In this document: positions 23,881 to 35,015 of the stretch, one piece after another
Layout of the letters: the number at the start of each line of letters is the position of its first letter
Position numbering within the stretch: position 1 is the first letter of the stretch
Origin: Triatoma infestans
Lineage: Eukaryota > Arthropoda > Insecta > Hemiptera > Reduviidae
Assembly: GCA_011037195.1 (NCBI GenBank)
Contig: JAAEAF010001105.1
Coordinates: 1 to 64,000, forward strand
Direction: 5' to 3'
DNA length: 64,000 nt
The notes under the pieces: model-generated
The model's input: only the letters and a program-made list of their open reading frames with translations
What the model was told of the DNA's origin: nothing
Database searches by the model: none
Translations under genes and position numbers: made by a program

Positions 23881-24004
23881 CTGAATTAAAAAATATATAC
23901 AGTACGTTTCTTAGGGTTTAGCAGCGTGGGCACACTACACCCATGTAATTGCACCCAACAACTATCTATCTGATGTGCTGGGTGTGAGTGTAACTGTTGA
24001 ATGT

Positions 24005-24400
24005 GTTGATACCTACCTACCTACCCCTTGGCGCTACCTACCTACAAAAGCCTGGGCCTTCTCCACAATCCTAATCCACTCTTCTCTTTTCTGGGCATGT
24101 CTTCTCCATCTTCTCATTCCCATTCTCTTCGATAATTCTTCCATATCAACCGGCCATCTCAATCGGGAACCTTTTGTCCTTTTCAGCGGCTTCCCCGGTT
24201 TCCCTTCCAACAGCATTTTTGTAAACCTTGCCTTTGGTGATACGTTCCACATACCTCAGCCATCTCAACTAGTTTTTTTCTTACAAAGGTTACCAAGTCT
24301 GGTTCTTTATACATTTGACGGAGCTCAGCGTTCTTTCTTATCCTGAACGTGTTGATAAAGTGGGATAGTTGCGGTGACGCCAAGATATCTGGAGTTGTGT
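24005..24400 (-). pseudogene. LINE C-terminal relic with (GTAG)n tail
   Basis: Two overlapping minus-strand frames give RKNAELRQMYKEPDLVTFVR and GKPLKRTKGSRLRWPVDMEE, then WIRIVEKAQAFVG. This fits the LINE ending '...RLRWxGHVxRM...GKPxxxRxRGRPRLRWLDDVEEDLxxMGxRRWRxxAxxREEWxxIVxEAKxxxG'. A frameshift separates the two parts. GTAGGTAGGTAG-type tails follow the stop (24005-24030 on the plus strand as CTACCTAC). Confidence 0.8.
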
Positions 24401-24600
24401 ACCATTCACACGACTCTCTCTTACTGCAATTTATATAGTTAGATATTATTGGTAAATTTATTACAAGTTTTTAATAAAATTGTCAAGTTGTGTTTTTTCG
24501 TTCTCAGAGCGTGAAAGTGTAGTTGTGAAAACTCGAAAAGAAAAAGTTGACCGATTAACAGCACTAAGAGAGAAAGTGAGACAAAAAAAATTATAATTTC
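24395..24600 (+). repeat. Rep-A end fragments
   Basis: CATTCACACGACTCTCTCTT (24403) is a 5' terminus. A 3' end-like AGCACTAAGAGAGAAAGTGA is near 24560. The interior is deleted. Confidence 0.55.
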
Positions 24601-25465
24601 ATTTAAATAAAAATAAATTCTTAGAAAATCAAGAAAGACTGAGGGACCCCATGTTTTGAAGATGGCCCCCCCCTAGGAAATCTGAAAACGATTTGGATGT
24701 TTCTAGAATTTGATGAATAACTGAAAACTGAAAAATCTTTAGAAAGTACGAAATATAAAATCTTTATATTATTCCATTTGTCTGCCATTATGAGATCTGT
24801 CATGGAGACTTCAGTTTAAAACGTCAAACGGGAAATACCATATTAATAAATGGGTTATTTCCAATCTTTCGCCAATTTGTTTTCGATAATGATTCAACAA
24901 TTTCTCTTTTTAATCTTGATCATTATTTACTACACAAATACAAAGCAGAAATCACTTCCGTCCAACGCCTGATCTATAAATTGGAACTATCTAAAAGTTA
25001 TTTGACACACACACAAAAAAAAGGCCACCTACATTATAATTGAAATATTTGTTAGTGAATATTTATCATTATTTTGGGAAAATTGAAAAAATCCGATATA
25101 TTGGAAAATAATTTTCTATCAAGGAACTAGAAGTAAAAAAAAAAAAATTACTGCCCTGCAAAGAGAAAATAGGATAATAGTAATTTTAAGGTCAAAATAG
25201 CTATTGCATCAAGAACGAATTACAGCCCTTTACTACGTATTTGTTCACAAAAAAAAGGTAGCAAATAAAATGAACTTTTTGTCGATGTTTTTGTTTTTTG
25301 CTGTTCACCGAAACACATTTTATTTTGAAGAATTTTCCAGGAAAATGGTATTTTGTGGTCTGCTAGAGGAGCTGCAGCTTTAATCTTATCGCTAAAGTGT
25401 CAGTTCAGTTTAATATACGATTATCCTGTCCATATAATTAACAATAAGGTATTACTAAAACCTTT
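24601..25465. other. Unassigned stretch
   Basis: No gene was recognised. The 60-aa frame at 24621-24803 is not supported. Confidence 0.4.
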
Positions 25466-25469
25466 TTAC

Positions 25470-26515
25470 TTGCTCTTAATATGAGAAAGATATTGCGATC
25501 GTATCAAATTGTCAAAATTAAGTTTTCACTCCAAAATCCATGTGTGTGTGTATGTGTGTGTGTGTGCGTGACTGTGTTTTGTAAGACGAAAGTTTGGTCA
25601 AAATCCATCAACCGGAAGTGCAATATATTGAATGTTTTTATTGTTCCAGCATTTCGCGATTATTGAGAACGGCTCCAAACGTTTTCTTTAATCTTTGTAT
25701 ACTATCCAAAGACATAAGCCTATCATTTTTAATTGTAAACTTTGTTCTATGAAACTTAATTTCTGGGTGGGTTCAGCAACATTAAGCTTTCCTGTAAAGT
25801 AACACTTCAGTATAATGAATGATTCTAACTACCTATACAATATACTGAAGTACAGTAGATCTTTCATTGCTAGAATTCCAAATGTGAAGAAAATCGGTTA
25901 ACCAATAGTGCGACTTGACGAAATATATTTTTAAGTTTATTTGGAATTTTCTCGAAAACGGCTGCAATGAATTTTTCTATTAAACTTGGAATGCTAATTG
26001 CACAGATATAAGCCAATCACTTTTATGTAGAACCATTTTTTTTTGAAAAATTTATTTTGATGTAAGCTGTGTGGAATCCGTGAGACGTAACAATGCAAAC
26101 GTTAAAATTTTAATTTGTCCCATGTTTTGGTGCTATATTCTGGATTATGGTGTGTAAACAGTTTACACGACTTTACTGAACTGGTTTTTTAAAGTTTTTC
26201 TGCGATTCCTCAAAAAGACACCAGGATTACATTAAACTTGGCACAAAAACTGTACATGCAGAGGACATATCATTCATGTCCAAGAAATTTATTGTTTTCC
26301 AAGAATTTAATCTTTGAGAAGTCCTGTGGGGTGCTGGGGGTGTGGGGAGGGTCCAGCTTCCATTATAAATGTCATTTTCCCATTCTCCCATATGGAATAT
26401 ACCCTGAAAACCCGTTATTTAGTAACAATCGTAAGTTTGAAGAAAATTTGTCAATTTCAGGGTTCCAATAACAGAAAGTCATGTGAGTGTTTCACACCAA
26501 TATTTTTTATTTATT
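25470..26515 (-). repeat. Rep-A, one of the longest copies
   Basis: Read on the sense (minus) strand, the order is: terminus GTGTGAAACACTCACATGAC, a unique block, module 1, a linker, module 2, a CA/TG tract (25541-25569), and a block with GATACGATCGCAATATC. Module 1 is marked by TTGAAGAAAATTTGTC and the second GGTTAACC near 25904. Module 2 is marked by CAACCGGAAGTGC at 25605. No open frame of note crosses it, so it would be non-autonomous. The GTGTGA/TCACAC terminus can fold into a short hairpin. Confidence 0.8.
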
Positions 26516-27175
26516 AAGAAAATCTGGAAATCTGTATTTTCGATGAAAACTTAATTCCGTTTATCTGAAAAGTGCGCATTACTTCTTCTCTACTGAAACA
26601 TAAAAGACTCCCCCCCACATTTCAGCTACACATTAAAATTCAATAATAATAAATTCAGGTTTTTGTCAACAAATAAATATTAAAAATAAAGTGGAAAAAT
26701 AAACAATAAAAGAAAATAAATAAATAAATAAAATATTTTGTAAAATTAGTTATTAAAATTGTATTACAACTATATGAACACAATTACATCAATAAAATGA
26801 ATGGAAACTATAATAAAAGCGGTGAAGTTTTGAAACAAATTGTAGTGTATTCGTTTAAAATAAATTTTGAGATAACATCTCGAGTTTTTTTTTTATTGGT
26901 TGTTATTTTGTTTTGTTACTTTAATTTGTGTATAAATTTTCTACAGTAGACAGTAGTTAGTAGGTGAGGAAAGGAAATATGTAGTAGTATGAGAGCTCGT
27001 CAATTTTTCATGCGCCAGTGAGCCAACTATAATACAGGCTGAACTGAGTTTTTACTTTGGTTCTATAATAAACTAAAAACATTTCCCATTATTATTGCAC
27101 GCGCATTGTAATAATGGAAACAATAACGTATTTTCATCCTTGATATTTACACCTGCTCAAGCAGAACAATAGTAA
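26516..27175. other. AT-rich stretch, nothing recognised
   Basis: No supported feature. Confidence 0.4.
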
Positions 27176-27179
27176 ATCT

Positions 27180-27710
27180 TATAAATGTTGACAAATATGG
27201 AAACCGGAGGGGAGAAGTCACTCAGTAATGCATTCCAATTTGCTCCAGTTAAATAGACCACGAGGTCACTAAGTTTTAATCTTCGGACTAGAATTTATAG
27301 GATTAGTGTGGGATGCAAGTTTACGGACAAGCAAATTGACATGACAGGATAAACGCTTATGAAATTTGTTGTATAGGAATAGGATTTTTTCACGAACATA
27401 AGGAATATTTAAATCTCTATGGATGCGTATGGTTGGAAACAAAGAAAGGAGCTGAAACGATTTTTGCGGAGGATTTTGGATTGGAGGGTTTAGATACGAT
27501 TATAATTAGACCGTTTGGTTGAACCCCTAGTTCTGCGCCATATGCCTAAATAGGTTTAAGTATGACTTTGTAGATTATCAGTTTGTTGTTAAGTGTTAAA
27601 TTAGATCGTTTGTCAAGTAATCGCATCAGCATTTTGAAACGCTGAAGAAGTGCCACTAGTTTGTGTCTGGTGAGGCATCTTTAACGTTAACGACTGTGGT
27701 TCTCCGCTGC
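27180..27710 (-). pseudogene. Jockey-like LINE reverse transcriptase, C-terminal relic
   Basis: Reading through frameshifts, the minus strand gives RLLDKRSNLTLNNKLIIYKV and ILKPIWAYGAELG, then QSKILRKNRFSS, CQFACP/HVNLLV and an SHTNPINSS-like ending. These are the jockey-clade landmarks after the RT palm. It shares the LTLNNK...KPIW motif with 23490-23880 but is better preserved. Several stops are present. The catalytic YADD part lies outside the fragment. Confidence 0.75.
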
Positions 27711-27724
27711 CTGCTTCATTTTTT

Positions 27725-28175
27725 TTTTTTATCAAAGTGATAAGTATTTATGTGTGTAGATAGCGTACAAAATCGATGGAACCGTTTTCAAGAAAATCGC
27801 GCAAAACTAAAGAAAATAATTCAGTAAAATCGCACTTCCGGGTTGATGGATTTTGCCCGAAACCTACCATACCAGTGAGGGGGGTGATATTTCCTAAAAG
27901 GAGTACCAAACTTGAACTTCTTGCGATTTTTTGTTTTTGATTTTTTTTTTTTTACAGATTTTGACTGAACTCTTCTTGATGGATCTTATGATTGATTCGT
28001 ATCCGGAATATAAACTTTGAACTTCCTGCGGTTTTTCCGTTTTTTAATATATTTGATTTATAAAGTCACTCTCAAAGATCAACCGCTAAAAACGCGTATA
28101 CCATAGAGAAACTCTGTATTGAAAGTATGACATGATTGCAATACTCCCTCCTCTTACAGCAGTAAGAGAAAGTGA
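27725..28175 (+). repeat. Rep-A 3' half
   Basis: It carries one module (AACCGTTTTCAAGAAAATCG, then TCGCACTTCCGGGTTGATGG at 27830). It ends with CTCTTACAGCAGTAAGAG and a run of A. A duplicated GAACTTCTTGCGATTTTT/GAACTTCCTGCGGTTTTT block lies at 27913 and 28019. Confidence 0.75.
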
Positions 28176-29250
28176 AAAAACAAACAAAGAAAATAAATAT
28201 ATTTTTTGTATTAATCAAGGTAATAGAAAGTTTAGAGACACTGAATCTTTCCTCGTTTCTATTATATTTTATTTTTTATTCTCTTAATTATCGAGCACAC
28301 AGAGATACGTACATATGTCCATGTATATTTTTCCCGTATTTTATCGCACAGACCGGAAGTATGAATCACCAAAACCCTCCTTGTTGTTTTTAATAATGTT
28401 TATGTTTTAGTTTGTATGTGAGTGTGTATGCGTGTATAATAACAATAAAAGTATCAGTAGTCTGTTATAAAGTTGATGAATAATAGTCTATGAATAATAC
28501 AATTATTACTAATTCATCGACACCCCTCTCTTCTTCTAATCAGTCTCGTATTTTATTTATTTACTTCATTATTTATTTTCGTTGCATTAAAATATTATTT
28601 ATTCTTTAAATAATCTAAAAATAGAATATTTTTGGTTGAAACCGAAAGGTAACCTCAAACTGCAAAATGATCGGCAATTTTCTAGCTTTGGTGGAATTCT
28701 CTACATTCCCTGGCCAGAGATGAGGTGGTTCTGAAGGCAACAAGGGCCTTTTCAGGAAATTGGAAACCGAAATGATAAGATTTGGTTGAGTCCACAGTGC
28801 TGGAAAATATCAAGAGAGATTGTCTTGCTTCATTCGTAATAGGTGCATCATTTTTGCCATAACTTGCATCAGTATTAAATAACGGCATTCTTCCGCAGTG
28901 ATGACTTCCTTACGCCATAAGATTGCCCATCCATTAAGATTGTAACCAGGTAATTCCTATTTCTGTGTTATCATCCATTAGTCAAAATGGATATGCCTGT
29001 AAGTCGTTCACATGTAATCATGTAATTCGTCTTCTAATAAAATATAGTGAAGACTCTTTCAAAGCTCAGTAGTTTGATCTAGGCGATTTATTTTAAAAAT
29101 ATATTAAATTATGTTTAATTTCTACAAATTTATAATTATTCCTTTCAAAGACAATTCCTATTTACAGCTACTGACAGTCCACTGTCTCTACGCCATTTTT
29201 CTGACATCAGTAAATCACATCTCGTCAGTTTCTCCAAATGGCCGACTGTC
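28176..29250. other. Unassigned stretch
   Basis: A 68-aa minus-strand frame (28682-28888; ASYGKNDAPITNEARQSLL) has a protein-like composition but no recognised family. No repeat ends were seen. Confidence 0.3.
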
Positions 29251-29311
29251 CTGATTGGTTTAAAATTTTAGAATTTTTAAATACGCGTGAAAATTTGAAA
29301 TAACCAATCAG
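29251..29311. repeat. Perfect 10-bp inverted repeat of CCAAT boxes
   Basis: CTGATTGGTT (29251-29260) and AACCAATCAG (29302-29311) are exact reverse complements, 41 bp apart. A third CTGATTGGTTA lies at about 38127. They could be paired CCAAT (NF-Y) sites or the short terminal repeats of a tiny element. Confidence 0.6.
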
Positions 29312-30055
29312 TATTATAGTATTTGGTGGGGATTGTCTTTTAACTGAGAGCTTTATGTCTAAGGCCTCACTTGGTTTAACAGATTAATTGGGATTGCTTG
29401 TGACATTTTGCGTTATACTATTTACGCAAAGACAGCCAGACATAGACCCTCATTAATAGATCAATAAATCTGATTCAGAATAGATGATGACTCAGGGGAC
29501 AACAAATTATGTTGTTCTTAGTTAATTCTAACCCTTTCTCTACGGGTTACAAATAGAAATCCACAATCTGGGATTTCCGACATAGCTCTTGGCTGCTCGA
29601 CTGTTCTTTTCAATTCAGTACGTACCAACTTGTCTCCAGCTATCCTATGTCTTCGTCTCCAAGATAATCATAGCTCTGCCTTATAGGTCTATTCTTTCTA
29701 GCCATTATTCTCTCTATCCTTCCAGAATGGCTCCGATTGGTTTAACCTCAAGGATGCCTTTATTTTGTTTTCCTCAGCTTCTTTCTTGCCTCGTCCTCCC
29801 AACTTCCTGAAATCACGTCGAGGAAGACATTACTTCAGATCCTAGAGCCAGTAGAGTACTAGAGCCCAGAGCCAGTAGAGTCTAGAGCCTCGAGAAAGAA
29901 TAGGCAGATTTGTGGATCTGTAAGCGGCTTTTTAGGATTTATTTATTTTGAGATATTATTTCACTGATTGCTTCAAGTCTTTACTAGATTCTCTATCCAC
30001 TTAACCATTTTATTTCTCTCACTGCTAAAGGATATTGCTTTTGTCTTTTTCAAAA
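29312..30055. other. Unassigned stretch with a 24-bp tandem duplication
   Basis: Units AGAGCCAGTAGAGTACTAGA (29844) and AGAGCCAGTAGAGTCTAGAG (29868) lie in tandem. A 73-aa frame (29589-29810) shows no domain. Confidence 0.5.
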
Positions 30056-30059
30056 TTCA

Positions 30060-30460
30060 CACACAAATTTGGCACAAATATCACAAAAACGAAAAATCGA
30101 AGTAACTCAAACTAGATAGAGTGTTTAGTACAACACCAGATTTCGCAATTTTAACTGATTTCTGATGAGTTCTGACGATCTGAGGAATCTGTGACATTGG
30201 GCATAATTCTATTACATGTTTGTATTGAGATAGATAGAAGCGCTTCTGGTAGTGTTGTCACACTCAAGTAGCTCCTTATACCCTAAACGTTTTTTTCCCC
30301 ACCAAGTACTTTATTTATAATAATATGTAATGCTTAGGCAACTAAACATTTATTAAACAGCCCAGATTTGAGAAAAAATTGTGAATTATAATTTGATCAT
30401 TGCAATTCGAGGGAAGACATTATGGATGTTTCATACCAGATTTTCATTATATCGATCCCT
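30060..30460 (-). repeat. Rep-A copy, internally deleted
   Basis: TATCACAAAAACGAAAAATC (30080) is the block beside the microsatellite. TCTGAGGAATCTGTGACATT (30178) and the terminus TGTTTCATACCAGATTTTC (30432) follow, with little of the modules in between. Confidence 0.65.
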
Positions 30461-30944
30461 TGCATTGTAAGAATAAAAATAATCTTAAACTTAATTTATT
30501 ATAAACTCTAACTACCAAAAATTATGCATCAAACTTTTCACTACATTTTTACTGAAGAATCTCTACCCCTACCCCGCGCTATCTATAACTCCCCTCTAAA
30601 TTGCTTATTAACAAGAAAGTTTCATAAACGATGATGGTGGGAGAATAATAAATGATTGATAACTGACCATATCATTGTTTTCCCACTTAACGCTGAAGGA
30701 AAAAAAGTAGGTAATTGAACCGGACTTTATATAGAGAAAGAAAAAAATTAGAATTGGAACATCAATTTACATTTCCGCCATTTGTATTCTTTATGATCGT
30801 ATTACTTTATAGTTTCTCAACCAATTTCGTACTCTTTCTCTCTCACTCACTTGCGTGATTATTAATAAGATTGGAAAAATATATTTACATTTATTGAAAA
30901 TTGTTAACTACAAATATTAAGAGAAAACATTTTATTGAATTAGA

Positions 30945-31060
30945 GTGAAACACTCGCACGACTTTCTCTTACTTCTGTCAATTACAGTTGTATAAAACAT
31001 TTTCAGTTTTCTTTGTTTAAACTTCACATTTTATTCATTTATCGCCGACGTATTTCATTA
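30945..31060 (+). repeat. Rep-A 5' terminus
   Basis: GTGAAACACTCGCACGACTT, then TCTCTTACTTCTGTC, is well preserved. The body is lost. Confidence 0.75.
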
Positions 31061-31094
31061 AACTTGTACTAACGGCTACTTATACTAATTATAC

Positions 31095-31265
31095 ATACAG
31101 AGATCTATCCCGTTTTATTTATAACTTTTTACTTGAAAATTCATTTAAGGAGGGGTTTTAAGGTAGGTTAAGCTTTCTCCAAAAAGTCGTTTTCTATAGA
31201 TTAGATGCTCCCGCTTATGAAATTGTACTTGTGTGAGTGTTTCATACCAGCTTTTTTTTTACTCA
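31095..31265 (-). repeat. Rep-A terminal fragment
   Basis: It ends GTGTGAGTGTTTCATACCAG with a T run. With the preceding fragment it makes two Rep-A ends facing each other. Confidence 0.6.
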
Positions 31266-31367
31266 ATTTAGTATGTGTGTGTATTGTTGTAATTCATATG
31301 CATATCTGTTATTAATTATTTGGTTCTAATTATACTTTACGTTAATTTATCAGTTTTATTTTGTTAA

Positions 31368-31559
31368 TTATAGTAAACTTCTGATTGTTTTGAGGATGGT
31401 TAAACCAAAACTGTGGCACGATATATATCCTATAATTTTTTTCTGCTGATTATCTGCGAGCCCATAAGATCGATTACTAGAATCAACATTGAAATCTAAC
31501 ATTTTTCTAAAATGAAACATTTTTTCTGGAATAGTTGCTTTTAGAGCGTCCTGGATCAC
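31368..31559 (-). pseudogene. Possible polyprenyl-synthase (FPPS-like) exon relic
   Basis: The minus-strand frame contains IPEKMFHFRKMLDFNV followed by NRSYGLADNQQKK. This recalls the N-terminal signature of farnesyl diphosphate synthases, (L)xYNVPGGKxNRGLxxV. The GGK triplet is not preserved and no aspartate-rich DDxxD motif is in reach. It could be an old retro-copy fragment or chance resemblance. Confidence 0.2.
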
Positions 31560-31984
31560 TTTAAACTGCTAATAAAGTTACTAAGAAGGTGGTAAATAAG
31601 AGGGCGCTGCCCTATTAATGCAGACTCATTCTGGTAAACCTTTAGTTCTAGCGAAAAACAACCAGAATCCCAGCACTTATACTTACATTGTCGTGTATAT
31701 TTATTTTTGTAGTAAAAGCTGGAAATAAACTTGTCAATCGTAATTTATTGTTAGAAAACAAAGGCCCAGTATATATATACGGGAAAACAGCGGTATCTTG
31801 GCCAAACGAGAAGAAGTTTCAAAATAAGAATTAATGAACACTGAAAAAATTCATGCTAACCTTTGAATTTAAAGACCATCTGATATCCACAAACCAGCTA
31901 GTACACTTAAACAATAATATCAAATTCTTATAATATTCAATATTCCGGTGTATATCATCGAAAAACCTGTGATTATACTGGCAA
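31560..31984. other. Unassigned stretch
   Basis: No gene or repeat was recognised. Confidence 0.4.
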
Positions 31985-32040
31985 GAACGTAAATCATTAT
32001 ATGTGAATGTTTCACACCAGATTATTTATGCTTTCATATT
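31985..32040 (-). repeat. Rep-A terminus
   Basis: ATGTGAATGTTTCACACCAG followed by ATTATTT is an isolated end. Confidence 0.6.
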
Positions 32041-32099
32041 GTACTCCCAGGCTGATCCTCTAAGTAATATGTGAACAAAACATAGTAAGTAAAAATAAT

Positions 32100-32530
32100 G
32101 TTAATGATAATAACTGAGTCACCATAATACAATAATGTTCGGTGCCAGTCCCCGGAAGTTGGGATTGGAGGAAATGAAACACCGACAACTGGCCAGGAAT
32201 GGGGTTCAGTGGTTCAGAACCTGCCCTAGGGATAACCAAAGGGACAGTACGTGCATCTCTCAGAGACTGGCTCCGAAGAGAGCACGATACAATCTGGAAA
32301 TTAAGTCCAGGAGCTAAACACAGCAAGATGATCTATGTCAAAACTGCGTAAACATAGAACCAAAGAGACGCCCAGCTTAAGAAGGAACAAGATAATTCTG
32401 TTGACAGGCCTTTTCACATGGTCATGGAAGGTTCTTTGAAACACCTACATAAGGTGGGAAAGGCAATAAGCCTGTATTGGCTGCAATGTCTAGGATCATG
32501 ACCCAACCCATGTTCAATGTAAACTCGTAA
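32100..32530 (+). pseudogene. LINE RNase H / C-terminal relic
   Basis: Across frameshifts the plus strand reads VGIGGNETPTTGQEWGS (compare VGIEGNExADxLARxGS of LINE RNase H). It continues with KGTVRASLRDWLRREHDTIW and KLSPGAKHSKM, then a diverged LTGH-like segment near HKVGKA. This is the linker between RNase H and the C-terminal zinc-knuckle-like part in insect LINEs. Stops interrupt it near 32340-32360. The fragment seems to end near the AATCTAATCTAA at 32530. Confidence 0.75.
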
Positions 32531-32700
32531 TCTAATCTAACAATACATAGCTTTTACTACATCAGTATAAGCAAGATTTAATAGATTCAAATATCAGGCA
32601 AGCTGTTAATCCTGCATACATACCATTTATCCTTAGTAAAAATTGCACCCAGTTTTACCTACTATCGAATGTTTCGTTTTTTGAAAATCTGTTTAATTGG

Positions 32701-32724
32701 TCAGTTTAGGATATCCTAAACTGA
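32701..32724. repeat. 24-bp perfect palindrome
   Basis: The 24 bases centred on GGATATCC are self-complementary without a mismatch. The palindrome abuts the start of the direct repeat at 32725. Confidence 0.95.
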
Positions 32725-33597
32725 ATTTTTATGGGAACATCATTTATATAAAGTTTATTGTATTATTATTATTATTATTATTTATGCGGAATTTTTAAGC
32801 ACAAATTAATTTATATTTAAAAAAATATAGTTATAAAATCAAACCTGATGAAAATCGCCCGCTTTGTGACAATAATGAAGTTGAAAACATTTTTTATTTT
32901 TTGAATGCTCTTTTTTTACAATTTATAGATAAAGATATCTGCATAAATGTAATAACGATATTGGATATCTGTTAAACCCTCAAAGTTACGAATACATAAA
33001 CAATCTCTACTATTATATTTTTAACGTTATAAGATTAAGATTTATATTGTTCAATTAAATTCTATATTATATATAATATATTCAAAGTTCATATTTAATT
33101 TTCATCAGAATATGTCATTCAGTTCTTTCTGTTTATTTATATTTTGTAGATTTGACAGTTTTGCTTTCTCGCTGGTATTTATGTAATATCTACGAATCAT
33201 AATTTGTCTTTTTCAAACCTAACTCCACTGATTATTTTTTTTCCTAAATAAAGCAGTATATATATATAGAAATGCACAGCTTATGCACAATTTAGCTTTT
33301 AATATTTTAAAAATTCTTTTAAATTGATTTTTGAAATCAAATACAACGCTAATTAAAAGATAAGTACAGATTAATTTTTACTATTTGTTTAATAAAAGAA
33401 GTTAATTAATGTAAATAATGTATATAATATATGTTTTCAACACATTTTACATATATATGTATACTAAACAATAACTAAACCCCACCCCTGTATTATTATT
33501 TAGAAAACATTTCCACTTTTTATTCCATTTTTATGGGAACATCATTTATATAAAGTTTATTGTATTATTATTATTATTATTATTTATGCGGAATTTG
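32725..33597. repeat. Segment bounded by about 69-bp direct repeats
   Basis: The sequence starting TTTTTATGGGAACATCATTT and ending TTATGCGGAATTT occurs at about 32725-32794 and 33527-33597. It includes an ATT microsatellite, and the two copies look identical apart from the edges. The enclosed 0.73 kb holds a LINE relic. Confidence 0.85.
32840..33065 (+). pseudogene. LINE C-terminal relic
   Basis: The frame reads DENRPLCDNNEVENIFYFLN and, after a shift, QSYEYINNLYYYIFNVIRLR. This resembles the C-terminal tail of LINE polyproteins, 'CPLCxxxEVExxFHFLxxCPxxxxxR...'. The second Cys/His positions are degraded. This is a different ending from the other LINE relics in the window. Confidence 0.5.
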
Positions 33598-33724
33598 AAA
33601 TTAATAATTAACTTTCCGCAGGATATGCATTTTAAAAACTTTTTACTGTTTTTTTTTAGTTCATTGAAAAGTCAACGTACTCTTTCTAATTATATTTAAA
33701 AGCAAGAAATTCTATAAAAGGCAG

Positions 33725-34270
33725 AAATCTGGTCTAAAATACTCACACGGCTTTCTGTTATTGTTATTATAACAATTCTAGCCGGCAAATCTACTTCAAA
33801 CTTGGAATTCCAGCAATATATTTAACGGATCTTGATATTATTATATAGGTGATACTAGAAATGGAAAGTACATCCAGAAAGAACCTCACTGAAATCTATT
33901 TTTTCAATCACCAAAAAAAAAAAATATTCAAGTGAGTATGCGAGGTTTAAAAAAAAATAAATAACTAAACTCTTTAAAGAGCTGGTTTTGAGAGAAAATC
34001 GCATACGCTTAGGAAATAACAGAAATTAGTAAAGTCGCAATTACGATCCGAAAGATTTTTTACTCAAATTTGCGTACTGTATGTACGTAATGACGCTATT
34101 TCAACGGAAAGTGATATTTCAGGGAAAAAAATGTGCCCAATGATAAAAATCAGTGAAATTTCGCACAAACAGACCGCATTGAATCGATGAATTTCCGATG
34201 AAAATTCAAATGTGAAAATATTATCTGATTGCTATAATATTCACTGGCAGCAGCAAGAGAAAATACTGAT
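33725..34270 (+). repeat. Rep-A copy, diverged
   Basis: The 5' end reads ATCTGGTCTAAAATACTCAC and the 3' end CACTGGCAGCAGCAAGAGAA. Modules are strongly diverged (GCTGGTTTTGAGAGAAAATC at 33981). The CA tract is lost. Confidence 0.65.
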
Positions 34271-34849
34271 TTTTATAAATTAATGGAATCAAAATCTATT
34301 AATATTATTTTATTTTATAATTATTAATAATTATGTATAGAAATTAGCATAAAAGTTTAAGTTTTTTCGAACGGTACATTTATTTTTATTAATGCATTAT
34401 TATTATTATTATAATTGTGAGTATAATATAAATATTTCAAAGAAATACGTGAATAAATTTAAATTGAAATTACATGCAACTTTTTTTTTTATAAGTCCAG
34501 CGGCGCTTTAATTTTATATTATAATAATAATTATTATTATTAATAGAGTTATTTTGAGTGATTCAAAGAAACACTGCATGACCGGACTCTTTGATAAAAT
34601 GCCGCAATGAAATTAATACTGTTACTGTATGAAGAAGGCAACAGATTTCAAAGAAAACCTGTATTATAATGAAATATTATATGTCGAAATTGAAATATCG
34701 ATGCCATCAAAAATTAAAGTGTAAAAAGAAATCATGAATTTGAGTGTGTATGATTAGCAAAACTGGGCTAACGATGTCCCACAGATGTCCTACACTGGGA
34801 TCATGGCTATTGCAATGTGTAAAGGAAGAATGGCAGATAAGTAGCCCAA

Positions 34850-35000
34850 CAAAGACTAGTTCCTCCCTGAATAAGAAAGAACTGTAGTAACAAATGCCGT
34901 AGACATACTGTCGCCGAACATTTTGGGGAAAAAACCCTCGAAGCTGCTGCGAGACTAAGAGGGAAGTCCCTTGTTGAAATTGATATAGTTATTTCCGCTG
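34850..35000 (+). other. Protein-like relic at the LINE insertion site
   Basis: One frame reads NCSNKCRRHTVAEHFGEKTL and continues open to the insertion point. CRRxxxAxxFGE recalls the start of the zinc-binding region of RecQ-family helicases, but no following CxxCDxC is seen, so this is only a resemblance. The minus-strand frame at 34807-35010 is probably a shadow. Confidence 0.2.
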
Positions 35001-35015
35001 TGATCTGCAATGAAT
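35001..35015. repeat. Target-site duplication, left copy
   Basis: TGATCTGCAATGAAT is identical to 37201-37215 and adjoins the CAT/ATG tail of the LINE to its right. Confidence 0.9.
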
